Shown here: in pieces, positions 17,033-25,810 of the stretch | How positions within the stretch are numbered: the first letter of the stretch is position 1 | Layout: every line of letters begins with the position of its first letter | Origin: an uncultured Bacteroidota bacterium | GTDB taxonomy: Bacteria; Bacteroidota; Bacteroidia; Chitinophagales; Saprospiraceae | Assembly (NCBI GenBank): GCA_937872515.1 | Contig: CALMSX010000045.1 | Span: 1 to 64,000 of the forward strand | DNA: 64,000 bases | Reading direction: 5' to 3' | The notes under the pieces: generated by a model | Seen by the model: the letters and a program-made list of their open reading frames with translations, nothing else | Told to the model about the DNA's origin: nothing | Databases searched by the model: none | Made by a program: the position numbers and the translations under genes

Positions 17033-18481
17033 TTATTGTAATTTATTTTTGGTAGAAAGGTAGGTCCACGTGTTGAATGCTGCCTTGTTGGCTCCTACTG
17101 TTGCAGTACCAGTTACCTTGTTGCCATTGGTGCCAAACAAACCATCAATCAGCTCCTCATAAGATGCAGATACATTATTTAGGCACTCTTTTTGAGCAGC
17201 TGCATCACTGGCTCCGGAATCGGTATAAACTCTGGTAGCATCAGCAGCTGTAATTTCTGTATCTAAAACCTGGCAATTTTTAATTACCAGTCTTCCATCT
17301 CTCAGATAGGTAAATGCATCGGTCTTTTCAGCACAAGAAGAGGCTGTATTAAAAGCAGCTCTCACTGCGAGGTGTTTGCCTTTTTTGTATCCTTTAAAGC
17401 TGATGTTTTCAAGTGTACCCTGACATTTGGCTTTGAGGTCAGCTGCTGAAGTTAATATCTGATCAACAGCAATCACAGTTCCATTTTTTATGGTAAACAA
17501 ACCATCTTTGTAAGTAGATCCTTCAGGTCCATCCAATTCAAGTGCTTCATCTGTATTGTCGCTGCCGTGGATGATGTAAAAATTATCTACTGTACCTGAA
17601 TAATTCTGATCCACATCAAGGGCATCATCACCAATAAAACCTACGGCAAGGTTTTTTACATTAACTGTACCACCAAATATTTCGAGTCCATCATCCAGAT
17701 TACCAACGATCTCAATATTTTCAACTACGGTTCCGTTTCCTACACCACCAAGGGTAAGTCCATTGATTTCATTGCCATCACCGATCAGGGCACCTCCATG
17801 TCTGATGGATACATACTTTAATACACCTGAATTATCGGCTGGTTCTGCACCGCCATATTTGCCATATGTCAAATCTCCGGGAATACCCTCAATCTGAGTT
17901 TCCGTATCGCCATTGGTAGCAGAGATGGGCGCCTTGCCTAAAACGATCAATCCACCCCATTTGCCAAAATCGTATTCCGTCAATGAATTACCAGCTTTTT
18001 GGCCTGGTCTTACATTGTCAAGTGTAGATGTAAAAATGATGGGTTTTTCTGCAGTTCCTTCAGCTATGATCCTTGCCCCTCTGGAAATAATCAGGGCAGT
18101 TGCCAAAGAGCCAATGCCCTCTCTTCCTTTGATCACAGTTCCCGGTTCGATAGTAAGGGTTACTCCTTCTTTTACATATACTTTTGTTGCTAGGATGTGG
18201 ATCTTATCTGCAGTCCAAGTGGTATTGGTTGAAACTTCCCCGGTTACAACATTTTCTCCAAAAATGATGTCTTCACAATTTCCGTTTACACACTGCTCAT
18301 CGGGTCCGCAAACAACCCCTGCACAAGGATTAAAATTGGGATCGACTACACATTTGTCATTTTCACAAACGAATCCAGTCGGACAATTACCATCACATGG
18401 TTCACTGTCTGCACAACTGGTTATCAACATTAAACTTCCGAAAAGGAGGATGAAGGAATTCATCCTAAGTATTTGTTTCAT
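17033..18481 (-). CDS. Beta-helix lipoprotein paired with a TonB receptor
   Basis: 482 residues. A lipoprotein signal peptide ends in LITSC with Cys23 as the lipidation site. A cysteine-rich segment (about 24-72, ten cysteines, EGF-like spacing such as PCAGVVCGPDEQCVNGNC) links to a right-handed parallel beta-helix-like domain (about 85-480) with repeated strands (GVTLTIEPGTVIKG, ALIISRGARIIAEGT, DNSGVLKYVSIRHGG, DDGLEIFGG). The helix domain is clearly the same as each of the three repeats of the protein at 31814-36139. Members of this family are often mislabelled as multidrug transporters in databases. It probably sits on the cell surface and works with the adjacent receptor. Function unknown. 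Confidence 0.85.
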   Translation of the reverse strand: MKQILRMNSFILLFGSLMLITSCADSEPCDGNCPTGFVCENDKCVVDPNFNPCAGVVCGPDEQCVNGNCEDIIFGENVVTGEVSTNTTWTADKIHILATKVYVKEGVTLTIEPGTVIKGREGIGSLATALIISRGARIIAEGTAEKPIIFTSTLDNVRPGQKAGNSLTEYDFGKWGGLIVLGKAPISATNGDTETQIEGIPGDLTYGKYGGAEPADNSGVLKYVSIRHGGALIGDGNEINGLTLGGVGNGTVVENIEIVGNLDDGLEIFGGTVNVKNLAVGFIGDDALDVDQNYSGTVDNFYIIHGSDNTDEALELDGPEGSTYKDGLFTIKNGTVIAVDQILTSAADLKAKCQGTLENISFKGYKKGKHLAVRAAFNTASSCAEKTDAFTYLRDGRLVIKNCQVLDTEITAADATRVYTDSGASDAAAQKECLNNVSASYEELIDGLFGTNGNKVTGTATVGANKAAFNTWTYLSTKNKLQ

Positions 18482-18501
18482 ACTGTATCTTAATTTTAAT
18501 G

Positions 18502-18509
18502 CAAAGGTA
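18502..18509 (-). promoter_or_regulatory. TAnnTTTG -7 element for the lipoprotein-receptor operon
   Basis: TACCTTTG on the minus strand, 20 nt before the ATG at 18481. No TTG -33 element at the right spacing, which can mean that an activator is needed. Confidence 0.45.
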
Positions 18510-18711
18510 TCTTCCCACTATTAAGCCCTTGTAAAGGGAAAATTAAGCTATGGTTAATTACAGAGCCAATGAATTAACATTAGATTTACATTGCCCTAAA
18601 ACAGATACATTTAATTGTATATGTATTATTTATACATTAATAATAATCTAAATATTTTCTTGCAAGTGGGTACTTTCCCCATTAAAAAGCCTAACAGCGG
18701 CATGGAAAATG

Positions 18712-18719
18712 TAAATTTG
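18712..18719 (+). promoter_or_regulatory. TAnnTTTG -7 element abutting the rlmN start
   Basis: TAAATTTG ends 7 nt before the ATG at 18727. Since transcription starts several bases after the -7 element, the mRNA should be leaderless or nearly so. No -33 TTG is seen. Confidence 0.5.
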
Positions 18720-18726
18720 CACCTGT

Positions 18727-19761
18727 ATGCAAGTTGATATTAAGAACTTTTCAAAGGACGAACTGACCCAATTTGTTGCTGAAATCGGGCAGCCAAAGTA
18801 CAGGGCCGATCAGCTTTGGGATTGGATATGGAAAAAACAAGCCATTTCATTTGAGGAAATGAGCAATCTACCCCTTGCTTTCCGCAATCAACTGGAAACC
18901 TCCTTTTTCATGGTATCCATGCAAGCAGATGTAGTACAATACAGCGATGATGGCACCATCAAAGCGCGGTTTTCGCTAAGAGACGGAAGCAAGATAGAAA
19001 CTGTACTAATTCCTGTGCCGGAAGACAATCGCTATACGGTTTGTGTATCTTGTCAGGTAGGCTGCTCTCTTACCTGTAGCTTTTGTGCCACGGGTAAAAT
19101 GAAGCGGGTGCGCAATCTGGAACCCGCCGAAATCGTAGATCAGGTAATTTTGGTCAATAAACTCTGCGAGCAGCAGTTTGGGAGTAGAATTACCAATATA
19201 GTTTACATGGGCATGGGCGAACCCCTGTTGGCTTATAACAATGTTTTAAAAAGCATCGACATGATTTCTTCACCTGAGGGCCTGGGCATGTCACCAAAAA
19301 GAATCACTGTAAGTACTGCTGGCATTGCCAAAATGATCAAAAAATTGGCTGATGATGATGTGAAATTTAACCTTGCCTTGTCACTGCATGCGGCCGACGA
19401 TCAAAAAAGAAATGAAATCATGCCCATCAACGAGCAGAACGACCTCAAGTCATTGATGGATGCCATAGATTATTTTTATAGAAAAACCCGAAATCGCATC
19501 AGTTATGAATACATAGCTCTCAAAGGGTTTAACGATTCTCCTCAGGATGCACACAAACTCAATAAGCTGTGTCACCGTTTTCCGGTACGAATCAATGTCA
19601 TTGAATACAATCCAATAGAAGAAGGCGGTTTCGAAAAATCTGATGGTGATACGGTTGATCAATTTGCCAGAATAGTGAGAGATGCAGGTCACATGATTAC
19701 AGTTCGCAGGAGCAGGGGTAAGGACATAGATGCAGCATGCGGACAGCTGGCCAATAAATAG
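18727..19761 (+). CDS. rlmN: 23S rRNA (adenine(2503)-C2)-methyltransferase / tRNA m2A37 methyltransferase
   Basis: 344 residues. RlmN is a radical-SAM enzyme that methylates C2 of A2503 in 23S rRNA and of A37 in some tRNAs. The [4Fe-4S] motif is C113-x3-C117-x2-C120 (GCSLTCSFCATGK). The methyl-carrying cysteine is C338 near the end (DAACGQL), and the SAM-binding glycine motif is MGMGEPLLAY. An N-terminal HhH-like accessory domain covers about 1-90. Length is normal. It has its own promoter-like element and lies between the receptor locus and the phosphatase operon, with no functional link to them. Confidence 0.96.
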   Translation: MQVDIKNFSKDELTQFVAEIGQPKYRADQLWDWIWKKQAISFEEMSNLPLAFRNQLETSFFMVSMQADVVQYSDDGTIKARFSLRDGSKIETVLIPVPEDNRYTVCVSCQVGCSLTCSFCATGKMKRVRNLEPAEIVDQVILVNKLCEQQFGSRITNIVYMGMGEPLLAYNNVLKSIDMISSPEGLGMSPKRITVSTAGIAKMIKKLADDDVKFNLALSLHAADDQKRNEIMPINEQNDLKSLMDAIDYFYRKTRNRISYEYIALKGFNDSPQDAHKLNKLCHRFPVRINVIEYNPIEEGGFEKSDGDTVDQFARIVRDAGHMITVRRSRGKDIDAACGQLANK

Positions 19762-19847
19762 GCAATCGGTTAAATTAGCGTTAAGCAAGAAGTAATAAAT
19801 TAAATAAGCCTTAACCTTCGATCATCTAATAATACCTGATCTCCCTG

Positions 19848-19855
19848 TATTTTTG
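19848..19855 (+). promoter_or_regulatory. TAnnTTTG -7 element abutting the metallophosphatase start
   Basis: TATTTTTG ends 4 nt before the ATG at 19860, so the operon mRNA is probably leaderless. No TTG at 17-23 nt upstream. Confidence 0.45.
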
Positions 19856-19859
19856 GAAT

Positions 19860-21221
19860 ATGAAGTGGAGCCAACTTGTCTATTCTAATTTGAGGGTGTA
19901 TTTTAATATCCTGTTGATGATTGTTATATTGATTGCCCTTAGAAGTGTATACAAAGAACCCTATCCACCAAAAAATGAAAAAGACAAATGGCAGTTTTTG
20001 GTTGGCTTCCCCAGTGAAAATACAAATACACATCCCCCCATTGAATTGTTTTCTTCAAAAATACAGGTAGACCTACCCCACACCCTTAATAAAGAAAATT
20101 CTGCATTTTGGTATGGGCGTAAAATGATAATACCCAAAGACACCATCTGGCAGATCAAAGCAGATGATGGGGCACAATTATGGGTTGATGGTGAAAGAAT
20201 AAATAATCTATGGTGCAATTATTTTTACATCAAAGGCTCTAAAGATCCAGGAAATGTCATCATACGAGTATTGAACAATGCGGTTAATGGAGGGCTTAAA
20301 AAGGTAGAGGGGTTCCCTGCAACTTACATAAGTACAATTAAGAAACTATCAAGCCCTTTCCAATTAAATTCATTTGGAAAACTTGCCCAACAAACCAATT
20401 CTTCTACAATCAGGGCTCGGCAAAAAGGAGAATTAAGTTTTTCCGCCTGGGGAGATAGTCAGGGCGGGTGGGACACCTTTATGTTACTAACCCAATTTCT
20501 CAAACAAGAAAAATATGATTTCACTATTGGCTTAGGGGATCTGACATCCAATGGATGCGACGCATCTGAATGGCAAAAATTGGCCCGTGGTTTGCAATCC
20601 TTATCGCAGCAACAGCAACTTTTTCTGGTCCCCGGCAATCATGATTACGATGGCAATTACGACGACTTGTACGCTGATAATTTTATGGAATTTCAAAAAT
20701 TTCACAAACAAAAAAATAGTTATTTTTCTTTCGGTAACGAATTAGCCGTCTTTCTGGTTTTGGATCCCAATAAAAATTTTCCACTTGCCATAGACAAGTC
20801 ACAGGAAAAATGGGCTGTAAATGTCATGGAATCCGATGCCTGGAAAAAGGCAAGATGGAGGTTTGTGCTGTGTCATCAGGTAGCCTTTGGTTGCGGTTGG
20901 CCCGGTTACAGCGGTGACCAATTTTTAAGAAACTTTTTCACAGCCTATGCAGAAAAAAACAAAATAGACTTTGTATTAAGTGGTCACATACACGATTACG
21001 AAAGAGTACACAAACAATACGGATCACACACAACTACCTTCCTGATTTCTGGTGGCGCAGGAGGAGGACTAGAGCCAATTGAAAATGACATTACCCACAA
21101 CATGGAAAAAGTGGTAAAAAAGCACCATTACCTCGACTTTAAATTAACAGAACACACCGCCTGTATAAAAACATTTGACTTAAACCAACATCTTATAGAT
21201 TCTATTAACATTCAAAAATAA
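19860..21221 (+). CDS. Membrane-anchored or secreted metallophosphoesterase with N-terminal beta domain
   Basis: 453 residues. An N-terminal hydrophobic segment (about 12-28) is a signal anchor or uncleaved signal. Residues about 60-160 form a beta-rich, PA14-like module (DDGAQLWVDGERI is typical of PA14). The calcineurin-like phosphoesterase domain (about 190-450) has the metal motifs WGDSQGG (D199), GLGD (D227), GNHD (N260, H261), CHQVAFG and SGHIHDYE. It therefore hydrolyses phosphomono- or diesters outside the cytoplasm. It is followed after 3 nt by the alkaline-phosphatase-superfamily gene, so both are read together and likely release phosphate from organic esters. The substrate is not known. 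Confidence 0.85.
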   Translation: MKWSQLVYSNLRVYFNILLMIVILIALRSVYKEPYPPKNEKDKWQFLVGFPSENTNTHPPIELFSSKIQVDLPHTLNKENSAFWYGRKMIIPKDTIWQIKADDGAQLWVDGERINNLWCNYFYIKGSKDPGNVIIRVLNNAVNGGLKKVEGFPATYISTIKKLSSPFQLNSFGKLAQQTNSSTIRARQKGELSFSAWGDSQGGWDTFMLLTQFLKQEKYDFTIGLGDLTSNGCDASEWQKLARGLQSLSQQQQLFLVPGNHDYDGNYDDLYADNFMEFQKFHKQKNSYFSFGNELAVFLVLDPNKNFPLAIDKSQEKWAVNVMESDAWKKARWRFVLCHQVAFGCGWPGYSGDQFLRNFFTAYAEKNKIDFVLSGHIHDYERVHKQYGSHTTTFLISGGAGGGLEPIENDITHNMEKVVKKHHYLDFKLTEHTACIKTFDLNQHLIDSINIQK

Positions 21222-21224
21222 AAA

Positions 21225-22322
21225 ATGAAAATTATTGTAAGCTTAAACTTCCTTTTCGTTTTATTGAGCTGTAATTTTATCTACAGCCAAAATGCACAAA
21301 AAACTGAAAACGTTTTTATCATAACGCTGGATGGACTGAGATGGGAAGAACTATTTGGAGGTGCTGATGATAGTTTAATCACTGATACCCGATTTGTGAA
21401 AGATACCACCCTGTTAAAAAAAGAATTTTGGACAGGCAACGCAGAAACGAGAAGGAAGACCCTAATGCCTTGGATTTGGAATTATGTGGCTACAAATGGC
21501 GTTATATTGGGTAATCGACATTATGACAATAAGGTGAATGTTACCAATATGATGTGGTTCTCCTATCCCGGATACAATGAAATATTGGTGGGATATTCTG
21601 ATCCCAATATCAATTCCAACGATAAAAAAAATAATCCCAATATGACCATCCTTGAATGGTTGAATCAAAAAGAAGGGCTCAATGGAAAAGTGGCCGCTTT
21701 TGGTTCGTGGGATGTCTTTCCTTACATCATCAACGAAGAGAGAAGTAAAATTCCCGTCAATGCTGGATTCAGGAAAGCGGAGCATCCTCATTTAAGCGAA
21801 AGAGAGATGTTTTTAAATGAGTTGCAAGACCAAATACCTTCACCCTGGAATGGAGTTAGGTTGGATGGCTTCACCCATCACTATGCCAAAGAATACATAA
21901 ATCAGTATAAACCAAGGGTGGTATTTATTTCCTATGGTGAGACCGATGATTTTGCCCATGACAGCAGATACGATCATTACCTAAAAGCAGCTCGCAATAC
22001 AGATCATTTGATTCAGGATTTATGGCAGCACTGCCAGTCTGATGCGTTTTATAAGGGCAAAACCACATTTATCATTACCACAGATCATGGCAGGGGTGAT
22101 AATCCCAAAAAAGAATGGACATCTCACGGAAAAGTTATAAAAGGCTCTAATGCCATTTGGATGGTGGCTCTGGGTCCAGATACCCCTGCCCTGGGGGAAG
22201 TAAAAAACAAAGGACAATTTTGGCAAAACCAGGTTGCAGCTACCGTTGCCAAGTGGTTGGGTTATAAATATGAAAATAAAGATGAAGTCGGAACGCCTAT
22301 ACCCTTGTTTTTCAAACCATAA
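21225..22322 (+). CDS. Alkaline phosphatase superfamily hydrolase (NPP-like)
   Basis: 365 residues with a signal peptide (about 1-21, ending YSQ). The two-metal site of the alkaline phosphatase superfamily is complete: D36 (ITLDGLRWEELF), nucleophile Ser113 (WFSYPGYNE) where most NPP enzymes have Thr, D241/D242 and H245 (ETDDFAHD), D287-H288 (TTDHGRG) and H301 (TSHGK). It should be a periplasmic or secreted phosphomono- or diesterase; a sulfatase role is less likely because the formylglycine motif CxPxR is absent. It shares an operon with the upstream metallophosphatase (3-nt gap) and precedes susC. Exact substrate unknown. Confidence 0.85.
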   Translation: MKIIVSLNFLFVLLSCNFIYSQNAQKTENVFIITLDGLRWEELFGGADDSLITDTRFVKDTTLLKKEFWTGNAETRRKTLMPWIWNYVATNGVILGNRHYDNKVNVTNMMWFSYPGYNEILVGYSDPNINSNDKKNNPNMTILEWLNQKEGLNGKVAAFGSWDVFPYIINEERSKIPVNAGFRKAEHPHLSEREMFLNELQDQIPSPWNGVRLDGFTHHYAKEYINQYKPRVVFISYGETDDFAHDSRYDHYLKAARNTDHLIQDLWQHCQSDAFYKGKTTFIITTDHGRGDNPKKEWTSHGKVIKGSNAIWMVALGPDTPALGEVKNKGQFWQNQVAATVAKWLGYKYENKDEVGTPIPLFFKP

Positions 22323-22489
22323 CTATAATTATTATTTAAAGGTCAAATAAAAGATTTGACTCAAACATAACGTGGACTTAAACCTACAGCCCTAAAACAA
22401 AAAAGTCTTTAGGTTATAATAACTTTAAGCTTAATTTGTATTAATCACTGATGTGTTGCTTTGTGTAAAATAACTAAAATCAACACATC
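22323..22489 (+). promoter_or_regulatory. susC leader with several inverted repeats
   Basis: The 167-nt gap before susC holds three dyads. GTCAAAT (22342-22348) pairs with ATTTGAC (22354-22360). TTTAGGTT (22408-22415) can pair with either AACCTA (22381-22386) or CCTAAA (22391-22396), so two short hairpins exclude each other. TGATGTGTTG (22449-22458) pairs perfectly with CAACACATCA (22481-22490), reaching into the start codon. These are candidate operator or leader structures; no known riboswitch was recognised. No clear TAnnTTTG element is present. Confidence 0.4.
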
Positions 22490-25400
22490 ATGTTTAAAAA
22501 TTTACAAATACCAAAAATAGCAGCATTGCTATTTATGTTGGGAGTGTATTTCCCTTCCTTTGGTCAGATTATGATCAAAGGTCAGGTTGTATCCGTGGAT
22601 ATGCAACCTTTGGTTGGAGCCTCCATCATGGAAAAACAATCAAGTAACGGAACCATTACCGATTTAGATGGAAATTTTGAATTGTCAGTGAAAAATAGCG
22701 GTACTACACTAATAATAAGTTATGTAGGATACCGCACCCAGGAATTAATTGCGAACCCAGGAAGTGCAGTTAAAATCGTATTAGAGGAAGATGCCATCGG
22801 CTTGAGCGAAGTAACGGTTACCGCATTAGGCATCAAGCGTGAAAAGAAAGCACTGGGCTATGCTGTTCAGGAAGTTAAAGGTGATGATATCATCAAAGCG
22901 AGAGAGACCAATCTTTTAAATTCATTGGCTGGAAAAGTTGCAGGTGTAACTGTGGTGGGAAATCCAAGTGGTATTGGTAGTTCCAGCAGGATAAGTATCC
23001 GCGGTGAACGATCACTCAACATCAACAACAACCAGCCCCTTTTTGTAGTGGATGGCGTGCCCATTAGCAATGGCTTTTCAGGTTCATCAGGCAGAAGTTT
23101 TCAGGAGGTCGATTATGGAAATGGAGCAGGATTTGTCAATCCGGATGACGTTGAGTCGATGACCATTTTGAAAGGTGCCAATGCAACAGCCTTGTACGGA
23201 TCAAGAGCCGCTAACGGTGCCATTGTAATTAAAACTAAAACAGGAAGCGCCAACAAAGGTATTGGTGTTTCGATTAACTCAACCACCACCTTCGAAAATG
23301 TACTCAAGTTACCAGAATACCAAAATGTATATGGACAAGGATTGAATGGTGAATTCAACTTTGTTGATGGAAATGGGGGCGGACTTCGAGATGGCGTTGA
23401 CGAAAATTGGGGACCTGCTATGAACGGTCAATTGCTGGACCAGTTTGATTCCCCAACATCCAATGGATTTAGGGCCGGAGATGTTGGAAACCTTTTTACC
23501 CAGATTGGTCCAGTAGCATTAGCTGATCAACTGGAAGCAAGAGGTACCATTACCCCTACCCCATTTACTGCTTTGCCCAACAATATCAAAGATTTTTTTG
23601 AAACCGGTGTTACTTACAGCAACAATATCGCCCTTTCAGGAAGTAACGACAAATCAGATTTCAGGGCTTCTTTTACTGCACTCAATCAAACCGGCATTGT
23701 ACCCAATACAGACCTGAAACGATATACTACTTCCTTAAATGGCGGGTATACTTTTTCAGATAAGTTAAAGGCAAGGGTAAATGCCAACTACATGACCAAT
23801 AAGAGTAACAACAGACCTAATCTGAGTTATGGGACTGAAAATATCATGTACCTTATCAATTGTTGGTTGCCACGAAATACAAACCTTGCTTCGATGAAAG
23901 ACTACTGGCAGAAAGGCAGAGAAGGCTTGAATCAATATAACTTTAATTACAACTATCACGATAATCCATATTTCAATCTTTACGAAAATACCAATGGACA
24001 AGATTTGAATCGCATTTTCGGTAATGTTTCTTTAAATTATCAAATTGCTCCTGCGCTTTCATTAATGTTGAGAAGTGGTCTTGATGTAAACAACGAATTC
24101 AGAGACAGAAGAAGGGCTTACAGCACGCAGCGATTTAAATTAGGAAGTTACAGGGAAGAGAAAGTATTTTCAGAAGAACGCAATTCAGACTTCCTTTTGA
24201 CCTACAATCCTGCTGTCAATGGTGCTTTTAAATACACACTTTCTTTAGGAGGAAACAGATTAGATCAACGTTATAAGTTGTCCGACATCAGCGCTCCCGA
24301 ATTAGCAGTACCGGGCATCTATTCCCTTAATAATTCGAGAGTAGCATTACAATACTTTACATTCAGTTCAAAAAAGAGAATCAATTCATTGTATGGTTTT
24401 GGAAACTTCAGTTACAATGACTACCTCTTCCTGGATTTATCTGTTAGAAATGACTGGTCCAGCTCATTGCCAAAGGAAAACAACAGTTACTTATATTACT
24501 CTGCCAGCTCAGGCCTTATTTTTACTGACCTGTTAAAAATAAACTCCGATGTTCTTTCCTACGGAAAACTGAGAGTTGGATTAGCTCAAGTGGGTAATGA
24601 CACCAATCCTTATCAATTACGTGCTACCTACACTTCCCAAACACCAGCAAATGGAAACCCAAGTTACGAAGAATCAGGTGCCCTTCCCAATGCAGAATTG
24701 AAACCGGAAATCAGTACTTCATTTGAGGTTGGCACCGAATTGAAGTTTTTATTAAACAGAGTAGGCTTGGATTTGACTTATTACAATACCAATAGTGAAA
24801 ACCAGATTCTGCCCATACAATTGAGTAATACTACAGGATATTCTACCCGTATCATCAATGCAGGTTTGATTCAAAACAATGGATTTGAAGCTGTTTTACA
24901 TCTTACTCCCGTAAAAAATACAAAAGGACTTACATGGGACGTGGATGTAAACTGGTCAGCAAATAGGAGTACAGTTAAAGAACTTTACACAGATCCTCAA
25001 TCTGGTCAGGAGATCAACAGTTATGCTATGGCGTCCCAATATGTAACAGTTGAGGCCAGAGTTGGTGAAAGGATGGGAGACATGTATGGCATTGGTTTCG
25101 TAAGGGTATCTGCAGACCCAGCCAGCAAATACTATGACAAAACCGGCGAACATGTTGGTGAAATTGTTTATTCCTCTAATGGAAAACCACTTGCTACTAC
25201 AGAAAGGATAAAGTTGGGAAATTATAATCCTGATTGGCTGGCAGGACTCAGAAATACCCTGAGTTACAAAGGACTTTCACTAAGCGTATTATTTGATCAC
25301 AGACAAGGTGGAAAAATATACTCTCATACCCAAACCGTAGGCAGAGAGGGTGGGATCATTATAGAGACCCTTGAGGGAAGGGCTGACGGATATGATCTTA

Positions 25401-25792
25401 CCAAAGAAGGCAATGGGGTAATAGGTGATGGTGTTGTGCAGAATGCGGATGGAACCTTCAGCGATAACACGACCAAACTATCAGCAAGAGAATGGCATAC
25501 CTCAATTACATTAGGAAGGAGATTGATTGAGCCAATGATGTACGACGCCACTTTTACCAAATTAAGAGAGGTTCAGTTTTCATACACATTGCCAAACAAG
25601 CTTACATCTAAATTAAAAATCAAAGATGTCAACATATCACTGGTTGGTAGAAATTTGATGTTGTGGTCAAAAGTTCCCCATGTTGACCCAGAAACAAGTG
25701 CTACTTCAGGTGGCACAATTATTCCAGGCGTTGAAGCGGTAGCCATTCCTTCCACAAGAAGTTTTGGCGTCAACCTTGGTTTGAAATTTTAA
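22490..25792 (+). CDS. SusC/RagA family TonB-linked outer-membrane transporter
   Basis: 1100 residues. Signal peptide (about 1-25), carboxypeptidase-like domain (about 28-105), plug with the SusC signature motifs PLFVVDGVPISNG and GANATALYGSRAANGAIVIKTK (about 180-255), then a large barrel. SusC proteins form the transport half of a SusCD lid-barrel importer in the outer membrane, powered by TonB. The partner SusD-like gene follows after 18 nt. Substrates of SusCD pairs include glycans, peptides and, in some Bacteroidota, phosphorus compounds. The phosphatase operon just upstream suggests the last (inference). The start codon is embedded in a dyad. Confidence 0.93.
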   Translation: MFKNLQIPKIAALLFMLGVYFPSFGQIMIKGQVVSVDMQPLVGASIMEKQSSNGTITDLDGNFELSVKNSGTTLIISYVGYRTQELIANPGSAVKIVLEEDAIGLSEVTVTALGIKREKKALGYAVQEVKGDDIIKARETNLLNSLAGKVAGVTVVGNPSGIGSSSRISIRGERSLNINNNQPLFVVDGVPISNGFSGSSGRSFQEVDYGNGAGFVNPDDVESMTILKGANATALYGSRAANGAIVIKTKTGSANKGIGVSINSTTTFENVLKLPEYQNVYGQGLNGEFNFVDGNGGGLRDGVDENWGPAMNGQLLDQFDSPTSNGFRAGDVGNLFTQIGPVALADQLEARGTITPTPFTALPNNIKDFFETGVTYSNNIALSGSNDKSDFRASFTALNQTGIVPNTDLKRYTTSLNGGYTFSDKLKARVNANYMTNKSNNRPNLSYGTENIMYLINCWLPRNTNLASMKDYWQKGREGLNQYNFNYNYHDNPYFNLYENTNGQDLNRIFGNVSLNYQIAPALSLMLRSGLDVNNEFRDRRRAYSTQRFKLGSYREEKVFSEERNSDFLLTYNPAVNGAFKYTLSLGGNRLDQRYKLSDISAPELAVPGIYSLNNSRVALQYFTFSSKKRINSLYGFGNFSYNDYLFLDLSVRNDWSSSLPKENNSYLYYSASSGLIFTDLLKINSDVLSYGKLRVGLAQVGNDTNPYQLRATYTSQTPANGNPSYEESGALPNAELKPEISTSFEVGTELKFLLNRVGLDLTYYNTNSENQILPIQLSNTTGYSTRIINAGLIQNNGFEAVLHLTPVKNTKGLTWDVDVNWSANRSTVKELYTDPQSGQEINSYAMASQYVTVEARVGERMGDMYGIGFVRVSADPASKYYDKTGEHVGEIVYSSNGKPLATTERIKLGNYNPDWLAGLRNTLSYKGLSLSVLFDHRQGGKIYSHTQTVGREGGIIIETLEGRADGYDLTKEGNGVIGDGVVQNADGTFSDNTTKLSAREWHTSITLGRRLIEPMMYDATFTKLREVQFSYTLPNKLTSKLKIKDVNISLVGRNLMLWSKVPHVDPETSATSGGTIIPGVEAVAIPSTRSFGVNLGLKF

Positions 25793-25810
25793 TCCTAAAA
25801 TATTTTAATA

